From assembly GCA_964393895.1 (NCBI GenBank), contig CAYMWP010000068.1, forward strand, positions 1 through 23,228: a DNA stretch of 23,228 nucleotides, given 5' to 3'. The DNA comes from B4-G1 sp964393895 (GTDB lineage: Bacteria > Chloroflexota > Anaerolineae > B4-G1). Positions 1 to 7,054 of this stretch are shown in pieces (position 1 is the stretch's first letter; each line of letters opens with the position of its first letter). Made by a program: the position numbers and the translations under genes. The notes beneath the pieces were generated by a model that ran no database searches, was not told where the DNA came from, and saw only the letters and a program-made list of their open reading frames with translations.

Positions 1-54
1 GCAGTGGGCAGAATGCCTGTCGCAGACCTCGGAGGTCTTGACCTGAGTAGTAAC
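1..54. repeat. Dispersed repeat, copy A (54 bp, cut by window edge)
   Basis: These 54 bases are an exact reverse complement of 14519-14572. The core at 24-38 is a near-perfect palindrome, AGACCTC-G-GAGGTCT, with 7-bp arms. The same core recurs at 14618-14632 and, with one change, at 19788-19802. The repeat may extend beyond the window start. It lies just downstream of iorB, with a weak CTCAA/TTGAG hairpin at 54-67 next to it. Confidence 0.9.
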
Positions 55-87
55 TCAAAAAGTTGAGCAGCCACTGTACTATACCAA

Positions 88-678
88 CTACCGACCGACC
101 GCACGCCGCCCCTCCCAGAACGCCTCGCGGTTCAACTCGGCGTACTTGGGCGGGACGCGCCGCTCGACGACCGAGAGCCACGTCTCCGGCTCCACGTCCA
201 ATCGCGTGGAGAGCGCGCCCAGGAGCACCGTGTTCGCCAGCCGGGGATTGCCCAGCCTCTCGGCGGTGTTCAGGCCCTCGACCTCCGTCACGTCGGCGGT
301 GCGGGCGCGCACGGCGGCCAGAACGTCCTCCGCGGCCGGATAAACCGCGTCCCCCACCGTCACCGACATGGGCGGGATGCGCTGCCGGTTGATGAGCACC
401 GCCCCACCCGGTCGCAGCCACTCGATCCAGCGAACCGCCTCCAGCATCTCGGTGGCGATCAAATAGTCCACCGTCCCTTTTTCCGCCGTGGGCGCGCCGA
501 CGCTCTCTCCCCAGCGGACGTGACTTTCGACCACGCCGCCGCGCTGAGAAAAGCCGTGCACCTCGGATTTCTTGGCGTCGTAGCCGGCTTCCAACCCCAC
601 CTCGGCGGCGATGTCGGAGGCGGTCAGGATGCCCTGCCCCCCCACCCCAACGAACAGGAAATTGATGGCTCGCTTCAT
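88..678 (-). CDS. iorB: Indolepyruvate ferredoxin oxidoreductase, beta subunit
   Basis: This 196-residue protein is the gamma-domain-type subunit of indolepyruvate:ferredoxin oxidoreductase. With IorA it oxidatively decarboxylates aryl-pyruvates, formed by transamination of aromatic amino acids, to aryl-acetyl-CoA in the cytoplasm. The N-terminus has the family pattern FVGVGGQGILTAS, followed by EVHGFSQRGG and VESHVRWG. The frame is open 30 codons further upstream. The ATG at 678 is preferred because a strong GGAGGAGG ribosome site precedes it and because the IorA stop (680-682) lies one base upstream, giving tight coupling. Length is normal for IorB. Identity is confident from the motifs and from the adjacent iorA. 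Confidence 0.93.
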   Translation of the reverse strand: MKRAINFLFVGVGGQGILTASDIAAEVGLEAGYDAKKSEVHGFSQRGGVVESHVRWGESVGAPTAEKGTVDYLIATEMLEAVRWIEWLRPGGAVLINRQRIPPMSVTVGDAVYPAAEDVLAAVRARTADVTEVEGLNTAERLGNPRLANTVLLGALSTRLDVEPETWLSVVERRVPPKYAELNREAFWEGRRAVGR

Positions 679-679
679 C

Positions 680-2479
680 TCACGCCTCCTCCTCCCGTGT
701 CTCGTGGATCGCCTCGCGCGGGCAGACCTGCAAACAGACGGTACAGCCGGTGCACAGGAGCGGGTCAATCTGCGCCTTGGGTCGCTTTCTCTTTTCGTCC
801 ACCTCGTCCGACTTGAGAATGGCCGGGCAGCCGACGCGGAAGCAAAATCCGCAGCCGTTGCACACGTCCAGGTCTACGGCCACGACCGGGCGGCGCTCGA
901 AGCGGGGCGCAAAGACACAATCCCCGTTGACGATGACGACGGTGGGCCGGTCGTCAATGGCGGTCGCCTCGCGGATGGCCTGCTCCACCCCTTTGACGTC
1001 CAGCGCGTCCACCACCCACAGGTCATCGTCCGCCACCCCCATCGCCCGCACCAGCGACTCGATGTCAATCGGTTGGGTGCTCTCCCCTTGTAGCGTGACG
1101 CCGGTGGCAGGATTATCCTGCCCGCCCGTCATCGCCGTCGTGCCGTTATCCAGGATCAACGTGCAGGCCACGCCCCGGTTGTAGATAGTGTTAGCCAGTT
1201 CCGGCAAGCCGGTGTGGAAAAAGGTGGAATCGCCGATGGTAGCGACGATCTTGTCTGGGCAGTCGGCCTGCTTGGCCCCGTGCGCCATGCCGATGCTGGC
1301 CCCCATCGAGATCAGCATATCCATCTCCTCGAATGGGGGCAGGACGCCGATGGCATAGCAGCCAATGTCGCCCGATACCAACATTTTGAGCTTGCGCAGG
1401 TTAAAGTAAACGGAGCGGTGGGGGCAACTGGGGCAGAAGGCGGGAGGGCGGGTGGGAATGTCAAGCCCTACGTCCGACGTCTCAAGTCCTACGTCATCAA
1501 CCGGCAGGCCGGCCTCTATAGCGCCTTTGCGGACGCGGGCCAGGGTCAACTCGCCGGTGGCGGGAAAGAACTCTTTGCCAACGACATCCAGTCCCAGCGC
1601 GCGCATCTGCTCCTCGATAAAGGGGTCCAATTCCTCGACGACGACCAGTGTCTCGACCTCGGCGGCAAAGTCACGCACCATCTGCGCGGGCAGTGGATAG
1701 GTCATCCCCAGCTTGAGGAACGAGAAACCGACCAAGATCTCGCGCGCGTACTGATAGGCCACACCGCCCGCGACGACCCCAACGCGCCTGTCGCCCCACT
1801 CGACCCGGTTGAGCGGGCAAGTCTCGGCGTACTCGGCCAAAGCGCGCAGGCGAGCCTCGACCTCCGGGTGACGGATGCGGGCGTGAGCGGGGATCATCAC
1901 GTACTTGCGCGGGTTCCGTTCAAAGGGAGGCAAAGGGCCGGGTTCCCGCGGACCGGCGGGCATCTCCACCTCGACCGCGCCCTTGGAGTGGGAGAGGCGC
2001 GTGGTGGAGCGCAGCATCACCACCGTGTCGAACCGCTCGCTCAACTCGAAGGCGAAACGGGTGAAATCCTTCGCCTCCTGGCTGTCGGCCGGCTCCAGGC
2101 ATGGGAACTTGCCAAAGCGGGCGAAATGGCGGTTATCCTGCTCGTTCTGGGAACTGAACGCGCCAGGGTCGTCGGCGCTGACCAGCACCAGCCCCGCCCC
2201 CACGCCCGTGTAAGAGAGCGTCATCAGGCTGTCGGAGGCGACGTTGACGCCGACGTGCTTCATTGCCGCCAGCGCGCGCCCCCCGGCAAAGGATGCCCCA
2301 ATCGCCGCATCCAGAGCCACTTTTTCGTTGGACGACCACTCGGCCTTTACGCCGGCGTACTGGGCCAGCGCAGGCATGATCTCTGTGCTGGGCGTGCCCG
2401 GGTAGGCCGCGGCGTATCTGACGCCGGCCTCCCACGCGCCCAGCGCGATGGCCTCGTTACCCGAAAGCAAACGTTTCAT
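680..2479 (-). CDS. iorA: Indolepyruvate ferredoxin oxidoreductase, alpha subunit
   Basis: This 599-residue thiamine-diphosphate enzyme is the catalytic subunit partner of IorB. The N-terminal domain holds AAYPGTPSTEI (about 24-34). CPSCPHR is at about 349-355. The ThDP-binding segment begins at GDSTFFHTG (about 416) and continues through ILDNGTTAMTG. The C-terminus is a two-cluster ferredoxin domain: C540-x2-C-x2-C-x4-C and C576-x2-C-x2-C-x3-CP, so two [4Fe-4S] clusters are expected. The frame is open 55 codons upstream, but that stretch translates the repeat-rich spacer. The ATG at 2479 begins the conserved MKRLLSGNEA start and has an AGGAG upstream. It forms a two-gene operon with iorB. 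Oxygen-sensitive chemistry suggests an anaerobic or microaerobic host. Confidence 0.95.
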   Translation of the reverse strand: MKRLLSGNEAIALGAWEAGVRYAAAYPGTPSTEIMPALAQYAGVKAEWSSNEKVALDAAIGASFAGGRALAAMKHVGVNVASDSLMTLSYTGVGAGLVLVSADDPGAFSSQNEQDNRHFARFGKFPCLEPADSQEAKDFTRFAFELSERFDTVVMLRSTTRLSHSKGAVEVEMPAGPREPGPLPPFERNPRKYVMIPAHARIRHPEVEARLRALAEYAETCPLNRVEWGDRRVGVVAGGVAYQYAREILVGFSFLKLGMTYPLPAQMVRDFAAEVETLVVVEELDPFIEEQMRALGLDVVGKEFFPATGELTLARVRKGAIEAGLPVDDVGLETSDVGLDIPTRPPAFCPSCPHRSVYFNLRKLKMLVSGDIGCYAIGVLPPFEEMDMLISMGASIGMAHGAKQADCPDKIVATIGDSTFFHTGLPELANTIYNRGVACTLILDNGTTAMTGGQDNPATGVTLQGESTQPIDIESLVRAMGVADDDLWVVDALDVKGVEQAIREATAIDDRPTVVIVNGDCVFAPRFERRPVVAVDLDVCNGCGFCFRVGCPAILKSDEVDEKRKRPKAQIDPLLCTGCTVCLQVCPREAIHETREEEA

Positions 2480-2522
2480 AACCGCGCCCACTCCTAACCT
2501 GGACAAGCCAGAGCCCAAAAGG

Positions 2523-2591
2523 GACACAGAGACCACAGAGGCTTCGCCGACACAGAGATTCACCGAGTTCTTCCTCTGTGTCTTCTCTGTG
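2523..2591. repeat. Imperfect inverted repeat of CACAGAG type
   Basis: The left arm (2525-2541, CACAGAGACCACAGAGG) pairs with the right arm (2573-2591), which spells CACAGAGA-AGACACAGAGG on the other strand and differs by a two-base insertion. Another CACAGAGA lies in the loop. The element is in the spacer between hemolysin III and iorA, on the leader side of iorA. A related direct-repeat style (GGGCACAAAGGGCACC) occurs at 14462-14477. Confidence 0.75.
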
Positions 2592-2637
2592 AAGCTCCGT
2601 GTTCCAAGATCCTCACTATGTGCAAGAATCTTGCCGA

Positions 2638-2659
2638 GTATCATCTCAATAAACCGGGG
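2638..2659. repeat. Half copy of the 13690-13779 palindromic element
   Basis: These 22 bases match the outer left arm of the nested palindrome at 13690-13711 with three differences. The shared core is TCTCAATAA followed by a GGGG end. The inner hairpin and the second arm are absent here, so this looks like a truncated copy of the same element. Confidence 0.6.
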
Positions 2660-2663
2660 TAAT

Positions 2664-2689
2664 GTAGGCGGAATGGCATTCCGCCCTAC
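2664..2689. repeat. Palindrome with GTAGGCGGAAT arms
   Basis: GTAGGCGGAATG and CATTCCGCCCTAC are inverted copies with one bulged base, giving an approximately 12-bp stem. On the plus strand a short TTTT run follows, but no plus-strand gene ends here, so it is more likely a dispersed palindrome than a terminator. It adjoins the half element at 2638-2659. Confidence 0.7.
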
Positions 2690-2744
2690 TTTTCCCCCAA
2701 CTTTTTGAGCAGAGACCTTGCCGATAAGGTACTACTCTATTCGA

Positions 2745-3407
2745 TCACAGCAAACGCGGCGCGGGCGCCACGTAGACCGCGATCATGATGTAATGACACA
2801 AACAACCCAGGATCACAAAAATGTGCCATACCTCGTGGAAACCAAAGACGCCGGGGACAAAATCCATGATCTTGGTTATGTACACCACGGCTCCCAGGGT
2901 AAAGAGGATACCGCCCGAAAATAGCCAGACGATGGCGCCCGGCGGCAAAACACGCGCGATCTCTTTCACCGCCAGCAAGGAGAGCCAGCCCATGGCCAGG
3001 TACATCCCGGCGGCGAACCAACGGGGGACGTTTACGAATATCTTGGCGACACTGCCCGCCACAGCCACAGACCAAACGATGGTCAGAATTCCCCAGCGCC
3101 AGAACCCAGTGAATTGGTTGAAACAAAGAGGAGTATATGTTCCCGCGATGAGAACGTAAATGGCCGAGTGGTCTATCTTGCGCAAGAATTGGATACGCTC
3201 ACGCTTCCCTTTGATGAGGTGGTACGACGCACTGGCCATCAACGTCAACACCAGACTGGCGCCATATACGAGCAGGGAACGCTGTTTGTGAACGTCATCC
3301 CTGCCAAGAACGAGCAAAACGATCAGGCCGAAAATCGCTGCGACAGCGGCAAAGTAATGCGTCAGGCCACTGACTGGCTCCCGCATCTTTTTGAACACGT
3401 TTTCCAT
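2745..3407 (-). CDS. Hemolysin III / PAQR-family membrane protein
   Basis: This 220-residue polytopic protein has about seven hydrophobic segments and belongs to the hemolysin III (TrhA/YqfA, PAQR) family of integral membrane proteins. Some members affect membrane fluidity, and the family is thought to include zinc-dependent hydrolases. The metal-site residues are visible: S59-x3-H63 (SASYH), D79 in KIDH, and H191-x3-H195 (HEVWH). The ATG at 3407 is chosen. A TTG at 3416 is in frame and overlaps the upstream stop as TTGA, so translational coupling from the TTG is possible. It follows the zinc-ribbon gene directly and is probably the last gene of the run from the promoter at 8473-8501. The physiological substrate cannot be read from sequence. 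Confidence 0.88.
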   Translation of the reverse strand: MENVFKKMREPVSGLTHYFAAVAAIFGLIVLLVLGRDDVHKQRSLLVYGASLVLTLMASASYHLIKGKRERIQFLRKIDHSAIYVLIAGTYTPLCFNQFTGFWRWGILTIVWSVAVAGSVAKIFVNVPRWFAAGMYLAMGWLSLLAVKEIARVLPPGAIVWLFSGGILFTLGAVVYITKIMDFVPGVFGFHEVWHIFVILGCLCHYIMIAVYVAPAPRLL

Positions 3408-3412
3408 ATCTC

Positions 3413-3712
3413 TCAACGGCCTCGCAGGCGGATGCGGGCCTCACGGCAGCGGGGACATTCCACCCCCCTGTACTCGGCTCCACAGGTGCGGCAGACTTTG
3501 GGTGGCATAGGACGGTCATCTTCCAACGAGGAGATGGTGAGGGCTACCTCCAGACCATCGTACTGGGCCAGCCACTCGTTCAACCTTACCTCGCCTATCA
3601 TCCAGCGGCCATCCTCTGGACTGCGGCGCAGACGTCCCTCTACGACGCCCGAACCCAACTCGTAGGCCGCCGAAGTCAATTCCCGGACGCTAGCTCTGCG
3701 ATACGATGTCAT
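3413..3712 (-). CDS. Small zinc-ribbon protein, function unknown
   Basis: This 99-residue soluble protein ends in a treble-clef or ribbon-like pair of CxxC motifs, CRTCG (C74, C77) and CPRC (C86, C89), followed by a basic tail (REARIRLRGR). The first 65 residues contain no motif I recognise. A strong GGAGGAG site sits just ahead of the ATG at 3712, so translation is well supported. It lies 59 bp after rnz, and its stop overlaps a possible TTG start of the hemolysin III gene. The basic zinc-ribbon tail and the RNA-processing neighbours (rnz, rtcA) would fit nucleic acid binding, but that is inference. Confidence 0.75.
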   Translation of the reverse strand: MTSYRRASVRELTSAAYELGSGVVEGRLRRSPEDGRWMIGEVRLNEWLAQYDGLEVALTISSLEDDRPMPPKVCRTCGAEYRGVECPRCREARIRLRGR

Positions 3713-3754
3713 AGCTCCTCCCAGACGTAATGCGTAACCCTGATTGCTCCCTCA

Positions 3755-3789
3755 AAGTTACGTTTTACGTTTCACTCCTCACGCTTCAC
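3755..3789. repeat. Degenerate heptanucleotide tandem repeat (ACGTTTC family)
   Basis: Five 7-base units, each ending in AC on the plus strand (for example GTTTTAC, GTTTCAC), run across the end of rnz and its downstream spacer. The rnz stop codon (3772-3774) lies inside the third unit, and the RNase Z tail REVKREE is encoded by units of the array. A related array is at 21180-21214. Confidence 0.75.
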
Positions 3790-4704
3790 TTCCCTGCGCA
3801 GCACACGGAAATGATCGAGATCACGGGCGACGACTGTCTCGGGGAAAATGGCCCGCGCCTCGTCGAGTACTTCGGCCTCGCGATAGCGGCGCGAGATGTG
3901 GGTGAGCACCAGGCGGTGGACGCCCGCGTCCAGGGCCAGTTTGGCCGCCTGCGCCGCCGTGAGATGGGCAAACCGGCGCGCCATATCCGCCTCGCGCCGC
4001 AAATACGTGGCTTCGATGACCAACATGTCGGCCCCGCGCACGATCTCCTCCAGATCTCTGGTTCGTCCGGCGTCCCCCACGTGAACCAGGTGCGCACCTT
4101 GCCGGGCCGGGCCTAGCACGTCGTCGGGGTGGATCAGGCGACCATCGGCCAAAGTCACCGACCTGCCGGCGACCAACTCCCGCCGCTCAGGCCCGCGCGG
4201 CACTCCCAACGCTTCCGCTTGCTCGTCGAGAAAGGGGCGGCGGGATTTCTCGCGAAACAGGTAGCCCAGGCTGGGCCCACGGTGAAAGACCGGGAAAGCC
4301 ACCACCTCGAAGGTGTCATCCTCCAGGACGACTCCGGGGCGTATCTCCACGAGTTCGATCTTGATCGCCGGCTCGGCCCCGCGCAGCACCACACCATAGA
4401 TCAGGTCGTACACCCGCTCGAGCGCCCACCCGCTGCCGTAAATCTCGACCTGGTCAACCGTCTCCCAGCGCGCAAAGGTAGAGACCAGCCCCCCCAGACC
4501 GAGGATGTGGTCGAGGTGGCCGTGGGTGAGGAGGATCCTGTTGAGGCGCTTGAAGCCCAATCCACTGCGCAGGATTTGGCGTTGTGTGCCCTCGCCGCAA
4601 TCCACCAGAAAGCGATAGTCCCTGTAAAGAACGACCTGCGCCGAAAGTCCACGATGGATGGCCGGAGCAGATGCCGAAGTGCCCAGAAAGACGATCTCAA
4701 TCAT
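3772..4704 (-). CDS. rnz: Ribonuclease Z (tRNA 3' endonuclease)
   Basis: RNase Z is a metallo-beta-lactamase-fold endonuclease that trims the 3' end of tRNA precursors, giving CCA-ready ends. At 310 residues it has the length of the short form. The zinc ligands are present: T60-H61-x-H63-x-D65-H66 (THGHLDH), H141 in FHRGPSLGY, D211 in HVGDAGRT, H247 in AHLTA and H269 in LTHISRRY. The ATG at 4704 overlaps the rtcA stop as ATGA, so translation is coupled to the upstream gene. The last seven residues (REVKREE) come from a heptanucleotide repeat and are probably dispensable. It sits in the rtcA-rnz pair, both acting on RNA 3' ends. Identity is confident. Confidence 0.94.
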   Translation of the reverse strand: MIEIVFLGTSASAPAIHRGLSAQVVLYRDYRFLVDCGEGTQRQILRSGLGFKRLNRILLTHGHLDHILGLGGLVSTFARWETVDQVEIYGSGWALERVYDLIYGVVLRGAEPAIKIELVEIRPGVVLEDDTFEVVAFPVFHRGPSLGYLFREKSRRPFLDEQAEALGVPRGPERRELVAGRSVTLADGRLIHPDDVLGPARQGAHLVHVGDAGRTRDLEEIVRGADMLVIEATYLRREADMARRFAHLTAAQAAKLALDAGVHRLVLTHISRRYREAEVLDEARAIFPETVVARDLDHFRVLRREVKREE

Positions 4705-5816
4705 GCGCTCTCCCCCCCCACAACCAACGCCCCCGGGGCCCCCGCCTCCCCCTCGACGGCCAACTCGCGCGCCAGAAACTGCCGCACGACCCAGGCGTTG
4801 GTTAACAAATGGTGTGATACCTGCGAAGTGACCACCCGCGAATCTCCCTCCGCCAGAACTGTCGGCAACACCAACTGGTCGGCCAGATGGGGATCGGCAG
4901 GAGCGCCAGTGCGATGGTGGGCCAAAAGCTCTTCACAAGCCGTCTCGGCCACCCGCTCGGCCGGCAACCCCTTGCGCCCGTAGGCGGTGAACCCGGCGAC
5001 GATGGTCTCACCGTCCGTCGAGGATGCGTACTCGGCAAAGAGAAAGATGCCGGCTCCCGGCCCGGCCCCGCGCAACCGGCGCGGCTCCACCTGCGCTTTG
5101 ATCCCGGCCTCCGCCAGCACTTTGCGGGCGCGGTCGGCCATGCGCTGCGAGATGTGGGCCGGCAGGTTCATAACCGCCGCCGCGCCCCAGACCCGTCGCA
5201 GTGCGCCGCGCTCGCTCAGTTGAAGGGGAGATAATGGGCCGGCTCGCCCCGCGATCCGCACCCGCACCTCGCCGCCGCCAGCCGGGTAAAAGCCCCAGCG
5301 CGCCAGTTCCACCTCTGCCCGCACTCCCATCCGGCCCAACGTGGGCAAAAAGACCTGTTCCAGGTAAAACACCGACGGCGCCCAGGCCACGTGCGTCCCG
5401 CCCCGCAGCGTCAGAAGCGACTCTGCCGACCGGGCGCGGTCGGGCGCTACCAGCGCCAGTGGCAAAAGCACCGTCTGCAACACCAGGCCCACCGACCCCG
5501 CGCTGCCGCGCTGGGCAACCTCGGCCACGTCGAAGGTGTACTCGCCGGGACAGGCCGGCCCGCCGGGAACAAAGGTGAGCGTCTGGGAATCCAGCTCGTC
5601 CCCTTCCAATCGGGCATTGCACACGGCCGCGGCGGCGCGCACTCCGGTGAGGTGCTGGGGCCGGAGACCCGGCTTCCGGCGTCCGGCGCGGATGTGCTCG
5701 ATACGCAGCGGTCGCCCGGTGATGATCGCCAGCGTCAGGGCGGAGCGCAGCACTTGCCCCCCACCCTCGCCGCGAGAACCATCGATCACCACATCCCGCC
5801 ATTCGCTATTCGCCAT
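4701..5816 (-). CDS. rtcA: RNA 3'-terminal phosphate cyclase
   Basis: RtcA uses ATP, through a covalent His-AMP, to turn RNA 3'-phosphates into 2',3'-cyclic phosphates. The family motifs are GSRGEGGGQVLRSALTLA (13-30), RRKPGLRPQHL (46-56), FYPAGGGEV (176-184), HLADQLVLP (310-318) and SHHLLTN (334-340). H336 aligns with the nucleophilic histidine of E. coli RtcA. The 371-residue length is a little above the usual 340, partly from a C-terminal extension. The start is uncertain. The ATG at 5816 lies inside a 7-bp tandem repeat, so residues 1-6 are repeat-encoded. GTG at 5792 would give the compact family start (VVIDGSRGEGGGQ). No rtcB is in the window. The gene overlaps rnz by four bases. Confidence 0.94.
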   Translation of the reverse strand: MANSEWRDVVIDGSRGEGGGQVLRSALTLAIITGRPLRIEHIRAGRRKPGLRPQHLTGVRAAAAVCNARLEGDELDSQTLTFVPGGPACPGEYTFDVAEVAQRGSAGSVGLVLQTVLLPLALVAPDRARSAESLLTLRGGTHVAWAPSVFYLEQVFLPTLGRMGVRAEVELARWGFYPAGGGEVRVRIAGRAGPLSPLQLSERGALRRVWGAAAVMNLPAHISQRMADRARKVLAEAGIKAQVEPRRLRGAGPGAGIFLFAEYASSTDGETIVAGFTAYGRKGLPAERVAETACEELLAHHRTGAPADPHLADQLVLPTVLAEGDSRVVTSQVSHHLLTNAWVVRQFLARELAVEGEAGAPGALVVGGESA

Positions 5817-5826
5817 TCGCTATTCG
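5799..5826. repeat. Heptanucleotide tandem repeat CCATTCG/CTATTCG
   Basis: Four perfect 7-base units alternate CCATTCG, CTATTCG, CCATTCG, CTATTCG. They fill the 11-bp gap between the glycosidase-like gene and rtcA and enter the first codons of rtcA. Two in-line ATGs on the minus strand are created by the repeat, one of which (5816) is the apparent rtcA start. Confidence 0.9.
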
Positions 5827-5827
5827 C

Positions 5828-7030
5828 TCATTTCTCCATCTCGCGCAGTGCCTCGTAGGCCGGGCGCACGCTGGTCTCGGGCCAACCCGGATCGGTGATA
5901 GCCCACCAGTATTGCTCGTCCTCCTCGGTCCAGCGAGAGTCGGCGATAGAGATCACCGTCATCAACCCAATCCAGGGAGACCAGTTTTCCTTGGCGTAGC
6001 GAAACGCCCGCACCAGATAGTCCGCCTTCTGTTCCTCGGTGACGGCGAACCAGGCGTACTCGGGATGCACCGGGTCGGTGGTCCACCCCATCTCTAGCAC
6101 GGCGATCTGTTTATCGGCGTCGCCGTAACGCAGCATGACCTCGCGCGCGTCCTCGACGTGGCGGAAGCAAAAGAAACGGTGCCCACTGTGTTTTTCGGCC
6201 ACTTCGTCGGGCGAGGCCTCGGGCGGATAAAGAAACCCGGGGGCATGCACGCCCAAGAGATCAAAGTAAGGGGCGGCGCCAGCCTCGTACATAGCGGACA
6301 GGTATTCGATATCCGGTATCGCTTCTGGCGGGCCGTTCCCGGTGGGCGAAAGCCCGGCCGAGATGACCAATACGTCCGGGTCGGCGGTCTTGATGCCGAT
6401 GTAACAGGCGCGCAGCAGCTCGACGTATCCTGCCGGGTAGGGCGGGCGATTCTGCCACTCGCGGGCCAGGTTAGGCTCGTTCCACACCTGGTAGGCTCGC
6501 ACGCGCCCTCGATACCGCTCGGCCAACCGATTGCAAAAGTCACCAAAATCCTGCGGGTCCTCGACCGGCCCGCTGCCGGCCCCCTGGGGCGGCATGGCCC
6601 ACACCGGCTGGCGGTCGAGGCGGAATAGCAGGTTCAGGCCCAGCCGCTCCGCGTCAGCGACGATGCGGTCGGTAAAGTACCAATCGTAACTGCCTTTGAC
6701 GATCCCCTCGACGTCTCTCCACCCCACCTGCTGCTTGACCCACCCAAAGCCGGCGTCGCTGATCAGTTCCAGGTCGCGTAGCGCAATTTTCTCGTCCCAC
6801 CACAAGGAAGCCTGCAAGCCATATTCTGGGGAAGACAGGCGCGCGCGCGGCCAGGAAGTAGGTGTGGGCAAAGAGGTAGGCGTGGGAGATGGGCGGGCGG
6901 GAATCCCCAATCCCCAACCCCCAATTCCCGATCTCCAAGATAGAAACGAAAGGCCGAAAGCCAGAAGCACAAAGCCCAAGAACGCAAATCGGACAACCCG
7001 TCGTCGCCTGCGGGATTGTTCACTGTTCAT
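5828..7030 (-). CDS. Membrane-anchored clan GH-A glycosidase-like protein
   Basis: This 400-residue protein begins with a basic N-terminus (RRRRR), one membrane helix (about 13-31) and a Pro/Thr/Ser linker with two PTPTS units, then a TIM-barrel of the clan GH-A (GH39/GH5-like) type. The probable acid/base is E185 in QVWNEPN and the probable nucleophile is E313 in VLEMGW. The barrel should face the outside. The substrate is not predictable. Residues 35-43 (GIGGWGLGI) are encoded by a heptanucleotide repeat. The ATG at 7030 lies in a repeated tract without a clear ribosome site, so the start is tentative. It is 21 bp from the preceding paralogue and 11 bp from rtcA, consistent with one operon. 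Confidence 0.85.
   Translation of the reverse strand: MNSEQSRRRRRVVRFAFLGFVLLAFGLSFLSWRSGIGGWGLGIPARPSPTPTSLPTPTSWPRARLSSPEYGLQASLWWDEKIALRDLELISDAGFGWVKQQVGWRDVEGIVKGSYDWYFTDRIVADAERLGLNLLFRLDRQPVWAMPPQGAGSGPVEDPQDFGDFCNRLAERYRGRVRAYQVWNEPNLAREWQNRPPYPAGYVELLRACYIGIKTADPDVLVISAGLSPTGNGPPEAIPDIEYLSAMYEAGAAPYFDLLGVHAPGFLYPPEASPDEVAEKHSGHRFFCFRHVEDAREVMLRYGDADKQIAVLEMGWTTDPVHPEYAWFAVTEEQKADYLVRAFRYAKENWSPWIGLMTVISIADSRWTEEDEQYWWAITDPGWPETSVRPAYEALREMEK
6905..6939. repeat. Heptanucleotide repeat CCCCAAT inside a gene
   Basis: Five 7-base units on the plus strand (CCCCAAT, CCCCAAC, then more divergent) lie within the linker region of the glycosidase-like gene. On the coding (minus) strand this gives four G-runs (GGG, GGGGG, GGGG, GGGG) with 2-4 base loops, a canonical G-quadruplex pattern. 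The units resemble those at the nadC-nadA seam (17119-17160). Confidence 0.85.
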
Positions 7031-7054
7031 TGATTCATTGACTCAATTGACTCA
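7018..7054. repeat. Degenerate tandem repeat at a gene border
   Basis: Units GTTCACT and GTTCATT (7 bases) are followed by longer variants GATTCATT and GACTCAATT (8-9 bases). The tract covers the start codon of the downstream gene (7030) and reaches the stop codon of the upstream gene (7052-7054). It is less regular than the other heptad arrays. Confidence 0.55.

Noticed and set aside
1214..2497. Long plus-strand open frame opposite iorA
   Set aside because: It mirrors the codon structure of iorA, has no motifs and no ribosome site. It is a GC-driven antisense shadow.
2664..2693. Possible plus-strand intrinsic terminator
   Set aside because: No plus-strand gene ends nearby and the T run is short. 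It is better explained as a dispersed palindrome.
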